DNA of 64,000 nucleotides, taken from assembly GCA_914767715.1 (NCBI GenBank), contig OU612075.1:744001-808000 (forward strand), given 5' to 3'. The notes under the pieces are model-generated. The model ran no database searches. It saw nothing but the letters and a program-made list of their open reading frames with translations, and had not been told where the DNA came from. The position numbers and the translations under genes are program-made. This document shows, piece by piece, positions 1-12,751 of this stretch. How positions within the stretch are numbered: the stretch's first letter is position 1; the number at the start of each line of letters is the position of its first letter. The DNA is from Membranipora membranacea. Taxonomy: Eukaryota > Bryozoa > Gymnolaemata > Cheilostomatida > Membraniporidae.

Positions 1-9
1 TGTACTCTT

Positions 10-275
10 TGAGTTCTGTGTAGCTCAAAGAAAACTAATTGAGGCTCCAATGGGCAAATGATTTGCATAAACTGATGTCAAAATCAGAGTATGAAATTAA
101 TGCACTGGTTGTTGACGTCATTGTTTTTAACTAGTAAGACGATAATTATTTCATTATTTCAACCTGATCATTAATTGTATACCCTGATTTTGGCGATAAG
201 TTTGTGCAAATAACTTGCTCATTTGGTGACAATGATGAGATGGTAGCCTCTTTTTGATATTTTTGAGCTTTACAA
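10..275. mobile_element. MITE with long imperfect TIRs, copy 1
   Basis: The core 61-211 is bounded by atttgcataaactgatgtca and its complement (ttttggcgataagtttgtgc). Weaker inverted similarity continues outward to about 10 and 275. The same element is at the other end of the window in the same orientation. Confidence 0.7.
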
Positions 276-1309
276 TAGGCACACATTTCCCTGAGTGGCA
301 GCAATAGTTTAAGCACAAGTTAGCCAACATAACAGATGGCCTGTATTTGGAATTGCTCCCCCTCTACTGATAAGCCGCAGTCAGGAGTCCTGAAGTTTAA
401 TATCAGTAGAGAGGAGTAATGCTGAATATAGGACAATTAGATCAGACATGATCTTAGATATATCCTATGTGATGAGAAACTTACAGTATAGAGGCTAGCC
501 ACCTCACTGACCGAACCCTAGGAGTGTATATACAGTAGCTTTGGATCACTTGGTTTGCACAATATCCTTGTAGTCTATGTTTTATGTAGATAGTGAGAGC
601 TTCCTCACCTTCTTAGTAATGATGTCATACTTGACAGGATAAGTTGTCAGTTTTTTTGGCTGGATGTTAATCTGGAGTTCTCTGACATTCTACGTTGTGT
701 GATCACATGCCTTTACTTTTATTTTTTTAATGGTTAATTGACTGATTTAATGATGTATGAGAGTCGACTTGGCTCGTTGCATACATCATCAAATCCGTCA
801 ACTACAACACACAGAAAATTGTTCACTGAAACATAAAAATATGCAAACCCAGTCAGAAATTCTGATGTCAGAGCTTTTATGTTTCACTTTATATTACAGC
901 TACTAGTATGATGATGAAGTTTGTGTGGAGTTCATGAAATCCAAATCACCAGACACAGCTGGCTGTGTCAGACCTCATAAGAATATCAGCAGAGAGTCAA
1001 AAGGTAATCTATCATAACCGGTTATACTAAGTAGTACACATGTTAGGCAGTTTGGCGGTTTATAAAACATTATAGCCTATTACACAATATTACTACAAAT
1101 GGTAGTTATTCACTCTCCGAGATAATAGTTCAAAGAGAGAACAACTCCATATTATTGAAGGATGATTTACACAAGTAAAAACTTTCATTAGCTGTCTAGC
1201 ACACTGAACCAGCTCAATAAATCAGTTTGGAAGCGTGTTAAGGTATGCCAATTGCTCTGTGAACTCGTTGTGTAGACCACATTACTGATTTATATACTGA
1301 TGTCCCTCT
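276..1309. other. No gene seen
   Basis: AT-rich sequence with no open frame or splice-bounded block I trust and no clear repeat partner in the window. Small inverted piece near 725-790 (ttgactgatttaatgatgta and tacatcatcaaatccgtcaa). Confidence 0.5.
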
Positions 1310-1805
1310 AAGCCTTTTTTGCGGTTTAAATTTGGCTTATTTTAATGGGAGAATAAGAAATTCTTTTATACTGACTGGAAGAGAAAATACCTGCAGGTGA
1401 TGTAAATGATGTTACATGTGAGATTCTCTGAAAAAAATGGCTATAAGTGTTCCATAAACAAAATTTGTATGTCAAAATCTAATATTTTCAATGATAAAAT
1501 CAATGATTCATGCACTATCCACGCACAACCAGATTTTGTCGCGTCATAGAATTGAAAGTGAGAATACCTGCAAGTGATCCACATAGTGTCACATAAAAAG
1601 ATTTCAGAAAAATGGCTCTAAGCGCTCTAAAAATCTAAATTTCCATACTCAATACGTATATTCTCAATGATAAGTTATATGATACAGCCACTAGCCATGC
1701 ACAACCAGATTGCGTCGCGTCATGGATTTCGCAATAATTAAGTAGGACAAAAACTGATGCTATTTTTGTACACATTGCCCACTCTAGAGTATATAATAAC
1801 TCTAT
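1310..1805 (+). repeat. Interspersed repeat ending in agagtatataataactctat, solo copy
   Basis: Matches 58920-59360 (+) and 57567-58030 (-). Shared landmarks: ttggcttatttt, cacaaccagattgcgtcgcg, ggatttcgcaataattaagt and the end ctctagagtatataataact. There are two internal related halves (near 1500 and 1690). Confidence 0.75.
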
Positions 1806-3109
1806 GGCCTAAACTCAGTGTTTATTTGCCTGGTAGACCGTGTGTATATCTATGGTTTGCACAAACCGGTGACACATGTTTTACTGAACGTTCTGTATTT
1901 GCAGATGGAATCCATCAGTGGAAACGATAAAAAAAGGGATGATATTACATCGAGAGCTCAGTTTTACACAGTAAAACAGTCTTATGAAAGGAAACTACAG
2001 ATTAAATGTATTTATGCCTCTACTGTATCACCTTTTATCAGAGCTTGTATCTCTATTCACCAGTAATTGTGTGGTATAATCCTTTTCCAATGGTTCTACT
2101 CAGACAATGAGACCATTTGCTTTGCCTATTTTAAACCCACTCAGTTCATTAAAAGTATTTTGGCTTCAAGTTGCTGTAGAGTTATCTTCTCATTTTCATA
2201 CAATGTCGTACTTATTATGAATTGGAAGTTATCCCACTTTGCCTAATTTATCATATCCCGTCCTAGTATCCAGGTAACCATAAAAACTTAAATGAGAGAA
2301 TTCTTTACCGAAGTAGAATCTAGGATCATAAGTGAATGTCTCCAAATATCAGAAATTATACCAGCATGCAAGTTCTCCCTGTATACAGGTTTTATTTCAA
2401 ACTCCAAGCACCAAGCAGAACAATCAGTCGTGTCAATCTGGTTAAATAACTCTCCGTAAGATAGCTGCAAGATAGCAAGAGAATAGGTAGCGGTAGATAT
2501 TTGATTTACTATTTCCAATCCAAATTCAATACTACTGGTTCTAATTTTTGCTGGATGGGGTCAAAGTTTTTGAGTGCGGGGATTAAATGAGGTCGCATAA
2601 TTCATCTACTGGTACTTGTGTCAACCGAGTGATATGAATTAAATCTAAGCCAGGGATACCCATCAAACAGTTATGAAATATTTCAATCCTAAGAAATACA
2701 CAAGAAGGCCTGACACTATCACATTTTAAACAAGGATTGATTGAGGAAACAATGTCAATTAAAAATTATTGAAGATTATTAAGGTTGTTTCAAACATAAA
2801 TTACTGTCTTTCAAGTAAAATTTTTAAGAATAGATTGGGCAGTGCTTCTGATTTGTGCGAAAATAAATGTCACATTAAAATCCCAAATCCTTCCCTCAAA
2901 GAAGCCTTAATAGTAGTAGTGTTGTTATTATGAAGGCATATTATATCAGATATAAAATACTTCTGGTTTCTAGTTACTATTTGATTATGTAATATCAGGG
3001 CTCCCAATCTGGGAGGATTCGACACCTGAGTTTTGATATTAGCATGTCCCATAGTGGTATGTTAAAGGTGTAAAACGCCCTGAGCATGAACAGCTGAGGG
3101 TACCCCTGA
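1806..3109. other. No gene seen
   Basis: Only short open frames with no recognisable motifs. One (1903-2063, MESISGNDKKRDD) follows a tttgcag-like acceptor but has no context. Confidence 0.5.
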
Positions 3110-3560
3110 GATGGCACCGAAAAATTGTCGGGTGAAATACCTGAGATTTGAAGATTATGTGCAAAGAATAGCTGGAAAAGCAAGTCAAAGAATGTATGTT
3201 GTTAAAAAAATGTTGCATCTAAGTACAAAGCCAGTAGCTTCCATGATGTTCAAATGTTTTGTAGTTTCCCTCTTGATGTATTGTCTGCCTGTTTTGCATA
3301 CGAGCATATGTACCATAGACAAGAAAATTATTATTAAGAAAAGTTTTTAATGTTGCCAAGAATTTGAGGCTTGACGTAGGCGACCTCGATATTATTGTGC
3401 TGTTTTGCTGATACATCATTATACATGATACATGATTGCATCATACAAAATTCTCTAGACGATGCCCTCAAATGCAAGTTCCATACATTAGTAGCAAGCT
3501 CTTTTATTGACAAAGTATATGCATCCTCTTCTTGCAACATTTCATGTTTGTAATAGCAAG
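3110..3560 (+). mobile_element. LINE (CR1/RTE-like) reverse-transcriptase C-terminal remnant
   Basis: Translation RIAGKASQRMYVVKKMLHL, then MFKCFVVSLLMYCLPVLHT, is the typical thumb/C-terminal stretch of a non-LTR retrotransposon ORF2 (K-x-YVLxxL ... VRPxLEYxxPVW). The frame closes at 3350, and similar text continues in another frame (NVAKNLRLDVGDLD), so it is broken. The 3' part (3480-3600) recurs at 16700-16800. Confidence 0.7.
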
Positions 3561-3767
3561 TAAATCAATAAAAACCTAGAGCATTTCTTGTAAACATGAA
3601 ATCGCAAATAATTTTAAATTTGATCCAGATGAACCAATTCATTTATGGACTAACCAAGGCCATCGATGTAAAAATATGTTTGTAAAAATATTGACTTAAA
3701 GGCTGACGAATCGAGCCGCCAGGGTAGAAAGGCATATAATTGATGTAATGTGATGCTATTGAACTCG

Positions 3768-4350
3768 TTGCCTGGATTTATCCAATTCACCTGCAAAATG
3801 ACTTATTTAACATTCCTAAAATTCAAATTTCTATTTAGCAATAATAATCTATTTGCAAATCACTGGGATTGTCAGTGCAGTAAGAGCATAGCTTATCACA
3901 AATGAAATCAAATACTCACAACAAATACCACACATTATTCTCATGCAAAAGTTTGATGTTGCCTGGATTTATCCGGTTCACCCGCAAAATCACCTTTTTT
4001 ACATTCCTAAAATTCAAATTTCTATTTAGCCATAATAATCTATTTCGCAAATCTCTGGGATTGTCAGTGCAATAAGAGCATAGCTTATCACAAATGAAAT
4101 CAAAATATACCCACAACAAATACCACACATAATTCTCATGCAAATGTTTGATGTTGCCTGGATTTATCCGGTTCACCCGCAAACTCACCTTTTTTACATT
4201 CCTAAAATTCAAATTTCTATTTAGCCATAATAATCTATTTCGCAAATCACTGGGATTGTCAGTGCAGTAAGAGCATAGCTTATCACAAATGAAATCAAAT
4301 ACCCACAACAAATACCACACATAATTCTCATGCAAATGTTTGATGTTATC
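3768..4350 (-). repeat. 195-bp tandem repeat carrying a 151-codon open frame
   Basis: Three units at about 3768, 3955 and 4150; the spacing of 195 is a multiple of three, so a - strand frame (4371-3916) stays open through the repeats: NYVWYLLW, CDKLCSYCTDNP, DLRNRLLWLNRNLNFRNVKK. Single or decayed units occur near 16998-17190, 4915-5110 and 17330-17550. Probably repeat-derived, not a gene. Confidence 0.7.
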
Positions 4351-4879
4351 TTTATTATTCATCTCTGCCAAAAATTAGCAATGCAAGCAAGGTGATCTAG
4401 AATAGATAGAGTACACAATAAGAGGCAAACGCAACAAATAAAGAAAGCGACTTCAAACAATAAGCAAACCAATCCTGAGCTGCTGTCAGCAACCATCAGA
4501 AAACACCACTTGAACAAATTGACAATGTAGTTGCAATTTCCTTGTCACCAATGAATTAATTATTTCAATGGGCTGTCACAACTATCCACACCAAAAAATA
4601 ATTTCGATACGATCACTTTGGATATTATTAGTAATGCCCGAGAACATGGATTCTCAATATCAAGACGCTGCCAAGCTGAAAGTCAATCTATCGGCTATTA
4701 AGCAAGCAGATAAGACTATCCTGGGAAAGTGCATTATTTTGCCACCTTCCAATGATATAAATGTCCAACTATCTGCTTAAAACACCAAGCAGTGTTGACC
4801 CTGTGAATGTGATCAAATATGCATGTCATCTCAGTCTGAACCGAGATGCTTTGACAGAAAGGCATGTAGGGGTGTAATG

Positions 4880-5250
4880 TGTTGATACTCAAATTAAAGA
4901 ATAGATTCATTCAATCATGTCAAGTTCATTACAAGCTAAATTTTAAAAGCATTCTGAAATGCAAATTGGAATTTAGCCATATCAATTTCACATAAATGAC
5001 TTGAATAGGCAGCGCAGTGAGAGCATAGCTTATGACAACTAGAATTTAATACCTGATCATTCATTAATAATATGACATAAATTATTGTAAGGCAACATTT
5101 AGCATTGTTTATATATTATTCATCTCTGCCAACGAGCAAAATCTGAGTTTTTAGCCCACTGTCTAAAATCCCCTGAGAAGCCTGAGTTGAACTCAAAGAT
5201 CTGAGTAACTCGGGTTAAACCTGAGTGGTTGAGAGCCCTGGTAATATTGT
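4880..5250. repeat. Interspersed repeat block related to 17215-17680
   Basis: Shared landmarks aaatgcaaattggaatttag, caacatttagcattgtttat and cctgagtggttgagagccct. Non-coding; probably a fragment of the same composite as the 3.1-4.4 kb LINE region. Confidence 0.7.
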
Positions 5251-8200
5251 CTGTGATATGTAATAAATCAATAAATCAAATGAATCAGGTGAAGACCAGA
5301 GAAGGAAGGGGAGGGATTTTGTTTTGCAGCTTAATTTGAGTTAGAAATTTTCCAAATGCAGTCACCACTAGCTCCTCGGCCGTATGCCATCAACAGCTTG
5401 AAGTCAATATGGTTGGTGGGTATCCAGATGAATCACAGTATGAAAGGTTTTTACTATGGTATCTACTGTCATGAGGATATTGCTCACTGTGTTAATGGCT
5501 GTGGTGCCATACAGAGAGCAAGGAGTTACAGGGACCTTAGCCCATGATAATATTCAAAATTGTATCGTGCTAACCTAAATTATTAGCCATCCTTTTGCCT
5601 CTATAAATAAATAAATAAGCAATCACTACTAGTATGCCTACCTGTAAATATGAGAGCATTACATAGTAAATCATTTGATTGTATGACTAAACAGAGTTGT
5701 GTTAAACACTTTCCAACTCCTATCTCAATTTTAACTTATGAATCCCTATGCTCAGTACCAAGATATGCACATATTTTGGTAACCTTCCATTTATCATAAT
5801 AGTTAGATTGCAATTAAGTATCCATTGACCAGCTTTTTGCTTTAATCTGTAATCAAAGAGAAACCAATGCATCCCGATTGACAGGCCCTCGGGGCTAACC
5901 AAACCCATGACCTCCAACGCATGCGCGCTGTGCGACTGTCATTCTTAACGTGTGTCACCAACTCTTAAATCCATCTCATTCTTGATAGCACGCTTTCTGC
6001 ATCGAACAATCGAAGCTAATAAAATATAATCTATTTTAACCACAATTTCTAAATTGAAAGATTCATACCCGTTTGTGTTGACTCAATAAGCCATCACAAA
6101 ATTACAAAGAAGATCTTTCCGAACCCACAGAGTCAGTATATTTTGGAGGCATATGTCACATCATGGTTGCACTAGCTTGCCATGCACTTCTAGTAGCTTG
6201 ACTCAGGAGGCTCTACTGGTCGTGGAGCAAGTCGATTGAATAGTATAAAACTCAAGCACTTTCTGGACGATCAGATGTTTGACAAAGGTGAAAAAACCTA
6301 TATATACATGAAATTACAACTAAACTACACATGAATAAAAATTTTGTTGAGATATTAATCATTGAAATAAGATGGGAAACCAATCAAGACCATTTTTGCC
6401 TAAGACTTATTTCCACATTTGATGTTGAATGATGAGATTTCCTGCTAAATTACTGAATTCCAATCATTTAAGTCATGATCAGATTATTTTGTAAAATGTA
6501 GTATTAACAATATATAATCTTTGGTAATCACGGTATTAGGCTACCAGATTAGCAGATTATAATTGTACTTGTTGCATTTGGGACATAGGATTATCGTGCC
6601 TCATACATCGATTGAATTGAAAGCTTGTTATAGAATAGGCTTTATTTAGACAAAGAGAGTATATCAAAGGCTAAGGTCTCTGGTGTATTGCGCAATCGTA
6701 AGCACACATCAGGCATACTACAAAAACAGATATACATGTTACATTTTGCTTGCATGCAACTTACAATGATGCAAAAATCGGCATATCTGGATAGCCCTAT
6801 TCTGAATAACCAAAAGAAATTTGGAAGTAATCGGACTATTGGAAGTTGGTGTGGGATACATTACTTTGTTAGTAACGGCTGTTTTTTGTAGATTTCTTTG
6901 AGAAAATCAATCAATACTTTTAATGAACTGAGTGAGTATTTATAATTTAGCTCAACATTTTATCGCTGATGACAGACACATTTTACGCAATTGTTATAAA
7001 AGTAATCGTAAATATTTTATCATGCCAAAAGCTAGAACATCGAGATTTTTGTGCAGCTTTGTACCTTTTAGTATTCGTCTGCTAAACAACTAAATTGTAA
7101 TGTGTTTCGAACACAATTACCAAAATAAATAAATTCAATTCAGTGTACCAGAATATTCAACTGTATTGCCTCACAAGTCGTATCTTAATTATACACATTT
7201 ACTACTTACAGTAGGTGATAGATCTTATTGAAAAACTGCTGCATATCAAGTCCACCCTACAGAACTTACCTGTAAGATTGTATCAGTGCTCTCTTCTCCT
7301 CCCTCTGATTTGATGATAAGGAACAGGGTGAGTAGAGTGTGCTCCAAGTTTCAGCTTAACTCGATTGCATGAAAATTCCTGTTGATATTTCACTCATTTC
7401 ATACTCTTATATCTAGCAGTGAAATTTTACCAAGTGCGGTAGGGTAGGGTGATCCATCCATCCAGCAGTGATATTATATACCAAATATGACTGGGTAGCA
7501 TAGGGTAGGATCATAGACTTATTTTTTGATTATTATGTCTATGTGTAGGATAGAGTAGGGTTAGATCAGGGTAAATCAAATCAATCGAGTTGATCTGTCT
7601 TTGTGGTGACTTGCACACAACTTATTGTTGGGTAGAGGAGAGCAACACCAAATACTGGCAACTGAAGGGCAGGATAAGGTGAAATTTCTTTAGTATCTCA
7701 GCCAATATGATAATATTAGGAGATGTATTGCAGGTTTCACAGCTATTGATACACTCTCAAAAATATTCTATTTATATTTTAAGGAAGTTGAAAGATTTTG
7801 AGGTTTTCAAGATTTTAGCAGATTTAGGTTACCACATATACTGACTGTATTAATTAAATTGTGGGAGTTTTATGATGGACAGGCAACACCAGGCTTTAGG
7901 GCAAACTATATTAAACCCAAACTAATATTGTTTCACCAGATGAGTAGGAATATCCTGCATCTACGGTGGTGCCAGGTTGGTTGGTTGATTGATTGTATTA
8001 CTATCACTTACTATCAAAGTTTCGAGAAAATGTTGCTGGTACTCTCTGCTTGTAAAAAATGGTGAGCATGGTGGGCATGTTTTGTCTGGGCTCTTCATGA
8101 TGTTTGTGTGGTGTTTTTGTAATAAGTTGGAGGGAGGCAGCCACTCTAGTCACAGACTATCTGGCTAACCCATACTTTTATTCACTTCCTTTTGAACATA

Positions 8201-8339
8201 TATTTTTACTTCTCAGTTTGAATGTTTATTTGAAGCAGAATACCAAAAATATGTGACTATGTTTCTAGTTACAGTCACGCTGACACATTTGTATGAGTTC
8301 CTCATCTATAATATATATTCGGTTCATCCAGCCAGCCGT
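5251..8339. other. No gene seen
   Basis: AT-rich; short frames without motifs. A gggtaggg/gataggg-rich stretch lies at 7435-7580. A short piece at 7575-7665 resembles 53260-53385 (gagcaacaccaaat). Confidence 0.45.
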
Positions 8340-9193
8340 ATCTTTTGCACAGCGACGTCTTTCCTTGCAAATATGGCATGATCTTGGCATAAACTAAATC
8401 TTAACCTCTTGACCCTTTGCCCTTATAAACTTCAACCAACAATGATATCACATGATATCATCAGGTTTTACTGAGACAATAACATACCTGATTGAACTTC
8501 CTTGTACAAAGCTCATCTATCTTGCTAACAGTGAGGCTGTGATTTATAATCATTCTCCCTTTGTGATATATAGACAGTGATACTGTTACAGCTGCTCATA
8601 GTCAATCTGTATACATACATCTAATACTACATTGGAGTGAACGTGAGCAGATCTTATCACTTAACAAAATCTCATATTTAGAAGATCAGTTTTGAGAGTA
8701 TTTTATGACATGAAGGAATCGACTCCCTAGACTCTGCCCACTTCTCACTTTTCACGGCACACTTTCACTGATCACTGCTTATTGAGGGTAAGTGGAATAA
8801 TATTACATTTCATATTTTCATTAATACTCATGCCCTGTTTTTAATATTTGTGAGCGCTTCAGCCGAATCACGTGGCAGAACAGCCTCCACATCTTCCGGA
8901 GACATGATACCCAAAAAATAGTATGAAGGCTCTATGATAAAATAATCGATAAATGAATTGGGAATCTAACCGCAGCTATATTATACCCAAAAAAAAGTGG
9001 AGTAACAGTAATCAATTAACCCAACTCTTTCCTTTGTGCAAGATTTGTCAGCGATTCAATCTTATGATATGACATTCTCTGTTTGCAAATGCAGCGTAAT
9101 TCAATGAACCATCAAAACTAGTTAACAACTTTGGGCGGCCTTTGAGCATGATTACTTATCCACTCTAAAATTTGGTTTATATGTTTTGCAGTC

Positions 9194-9280
9194 TGTACAT
9201 CTATTTTCCACCTACGAAAGCCACCACTCTCAGATCCTGTCTCATAAATACCCAGAAATCGATGGAGCTGTTCTGATTGG
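9194..9280 (+). other. Exon-like cassette with tttgcag/gtgagt borders
   Basis: Copies near 9194, 11089 and 14468 share a tttgcag acceptor-like border, about 90 bases of well-kept sequence and a ttctgattg/gtgagta donor-like border. The first copy is open in one frame (SVHLFSTYESHHSQI), but one-base indels shift the others, so conserved coding is unlikely. Confidence 0.4.
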
Positions 9281-10464
9281 TGAGTAGAACCAAAGTTGGT
9301 ACTGGTCGTCTGAAATAAATACTGGTATAAAATAATATTGACCTAATAAAATACTGCACCTTTATTCAATCAGATGCGTTTTTTGTGAAACGAGAGCTTT
9401 GCATGCATATATTATGTTAGCATGCTCAAACTAAATGTTAACCTTTTAACATATTGAGCAGTTACGACATTCACTTTGTTTTTATTGCGACACTGACAGA
9501 ACTTCCTTGTATAATGCTCATCTATCTATCAGGCTGTCATGGTTGTCGATTTTAATCAGTGCCATGTCTGCTGTGATTGAAATTTACCACAGCCAAATTC
9601 AATCTTTTGGTATATTACAGTGAGTCGAGCAGGTCCTACTTATGAACTAAATCCTATACTGAGAAGAACATCACCAGAGACACTGATCACTGATTGCTGG
9701 GTACTGGTCACTGGACACTGGTCACTAGGTACTGGTAACAAGTCACTGGTCACTGGTCACCATCGCTAAGATTTAGTCTGTGGCATTTAGCATTTATGTA
9801 TACAAATCACAGTCACACTTGTAGCCTCATCAGTCTTCCCAGACTTTAGGGTGGATCAGATAAAGTGCCATAATCACTGCGTGCAACAGGGTGTGGGTTC
9901 CTAGACTGATTCATATATCACTGATATACTTTCTTCATGACTAGCTAGCTAGCTGTTTATGACCTAGTTGTCAAGTTTTAGTCTCATGACTCTCTTATCT
10001 TTGATACGCTGCCAACTTTCTTTTGAAGTTGTCAAATTGGATTGACTTCATTCAACCAGCTAAGTATTTGTGTGAAATGAGATCTCCACATGCATACAAA
10101 GCGAGATTTTGGCTAAAGCACAATCTAGATTTTAATCTTTTGACCTAATGATCGAGTCTTTTATAGCAAAACTGGATGTAACGACTTTGAATCAAAGTCA
10201 TTGGTGTGCTTTGGTGATACTTGATTCAATAAACAAATGTTAAATGTAAACCCCACAAACAGGATTGATTGATGAATCAAAAAAACTAGATTTTAATCAC
10301 ATGACCTAATGAGCTGAGTAGGGTGTTTTTGCATTGCGTCAATGACAGAACTTCCTTGTATAGAGTTCATCTAGTGATCCTATTATGAGGTTGTGATTTG
10401 TTAGCATTAACTGGACCACTGTCATATACATCCAGTTCTGCCCATAATCAGATACTCAATTATT

Positions 10465-10612
10465 AAATTACAGTTAATGTGAGGAGATCTTACTACTGAA
10501 CCAAACCTCATAGTGAGAAGATCGACTTTAGAGATTATCCAAGCTGTGATGTCATCGACCGTAACTGGTCACTGATACCTTCAGAAAACTCGGCACGAAG
10601 CCTCCCTAACAT
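10465..10612 (+). other. Exon-like non-coding cassette (one of many)
   Basis: Between an aaattacag acceptor-like end and a gtgagtgt donor-like start lies a roughly 150-base block conserved at 13830-13980 and 19470-19615, with looser versions near 8632, 9616, 11569 and 15105. All frames have stops, and small indels between copies ignore frame, so it is not coding. Alternative non-coding leader exons of the downstream gene, or a lncRNA, are possible. Confidence 0.4.
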
Positions 10613-12634
10613 ACCAGTGAGTGTAAGAAGATTGATAACCATTGTAGATTACAGAACACAAACCTGATCCACCTTGAGGCCAATATTGAACGTAAGTGGA
10701 ATAATATTTCAATTTATATTTCAATTAATGCTTATGCTGATTTTAATATTTGTGAGCGCTTCAGCCCAGTCACTCGGCAGAACAGCCTCCACATCTTCCG
10801 GAGATATGATACAGTAAAACTTGTATAAAGAATCTATGATCAAAAGAATCGATAAGTGGCCATCTAACCACCACTTTGTTATACCCAACAAAATAAAGTC
10901 AAGTTACCTAACTCTTTTCTCTGTGCAAGGATAATCAGTGATTCTATCTTATGATATGGTATTCTCTCTGTTGTCACACAAAATATGCCATCAATACTAG
11001 TTAACAACTTTGGACGGCCTTTGAGCATGATTACTTATCCACTCTAAAAATTATGATTATGCGTTTTTTTGGTTAATATCTTTTGCAGTCTGTACATCTA
11101 TCGTCAACCTATAAAAGCCACGCTATCAGAAGCTGTCTAATAAATTCACAGAAATCGATGTAACTGTTCTGATTGGTGAGTAAAACAGAAGTTGGTACTG
11201 GTCGTTTAAAACAACTTAGTTTTCAATGTCTGGAAACTCTCTTTAATGTCCTCGGCATTTCAAGATGTATCATAAAAGAAAATAATATTGACCTTATAAA
11301 ATTCTGCACCTTTGTACAATCAGATGGGATTTTGTGTGAAACGAGAGCTTTTCATGCATCTGTTAACATGCTCACACTAAATGTTAACCTTTTGACCTAT
11401 TGAACAATTATGACATTCACTTTGTTTTTATTGTGACACTGACAGAACTTCCTTGTATAAAGCTCATCCATCTATCAGGCTGTGATAGTTGTGATTTTTA
11501 ATCAGTGCCATGTCTGCTGTGATTGAAATTTACCGCAGCCCAATTCAGTTTTCTGATACGAAATATTACAGTGAGTAGAGCAGGTCCTACTAATGAACCA
11601 AATCCTATACTGAAAAGACCATCGACAGAAAAACTGATCACTGATTGCTGGGTACTGGTCACTGGACCCTGGTCACTAGGTACTGGTAACAACAGGTCAT
11701 CGGTCACTGGTCACTGATCGAGGTAAGGGATATAATGTGTTATAGCCATTTATAGACAATAAATTCTTGGTTATAATATTTTGGAAATGATCTGTGATGT
11801 TTAGTTGTGGTGAAGCCGATAATTATTATCCTTTTTCTATGCACCATTCGATGAATGAAGCTAACTTGTAGATAGCTGACATTTTCAGATTTTGTTTCCG
11901 AGTTTATAGAAACATTAAACCTTCCCTTACCTTCACCCATACTTATCACTTAGCAATGAATGTGAGCAGATCTTACAGTGGTATGTTTATGAATTTGATA
12001 AATATACCACTACGGTATGGTCTTAAAAGGTTTTTTACATTACTTCATAGTCACTCGGTTGTACAAATCACAATGATTTATTCTTGTTTTGATTATTTAT
12101 TGTAGACCACACTTGGCTCAATAACATTTAGAAGGCTGTTCACGTAACATAACATTCCGAGAATATCAACCACTGTCTCCACAGACTGTTCAGTAATTAT
12201 CCAATCTGTTATATTTGGTGAGTACCACAGAAGAGTGGGATGTTGATTCAATAGGTAATGATATTAACATTTCTGGCTGTCATTATCTTCAACCACAGAA
12301 AACAGTAAAGATGATCTAATATTACTTCAATTTTTTGACACAATGATATCATGGTACTTGAAGTAATTTGTGATATAAGGGGTAATTTCCTTATAGGAAT
12401 GTCATCAATCATTCAGCTGTCATTAAATATATTTTAAACCCTAACGCCCAGTGTTAGGCATTTGGCCGTGAGATGTAGATTCTTTGAAGTGAAATTTACA
12501 AATGGACTTATATTGGGAATCATAGCTAAAGATATTTTCTGACGCATCTGAATCATGCTCTTGCAGGATTCGACCAGGGAGTCCCACCAACCATAGGGCC
12601 CAGTGATTTTCTAATCTTGTCTGTTTCTTTTACA

Positions 12635-12751
12635 GCTTACATTGGCTCCATTCACTGTGTAGACCGAGCTCAGCAACAGAAAACATCAAATTGGATTGAT
12701 TGTTAATTTCTTTGCATGAAATCTCAGCACAGAACCTATCTAACATATCAG
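12635..12751 (+). other. Exon-like cassette (second type), also 16282-16397
   Basis: A tttacag acceptor-like end, about 117 bases, then gtaagtatcag. The copy at 16282-16397 is nearly the same and keeps both borders. No shared open frame. Confidence 0.4.
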
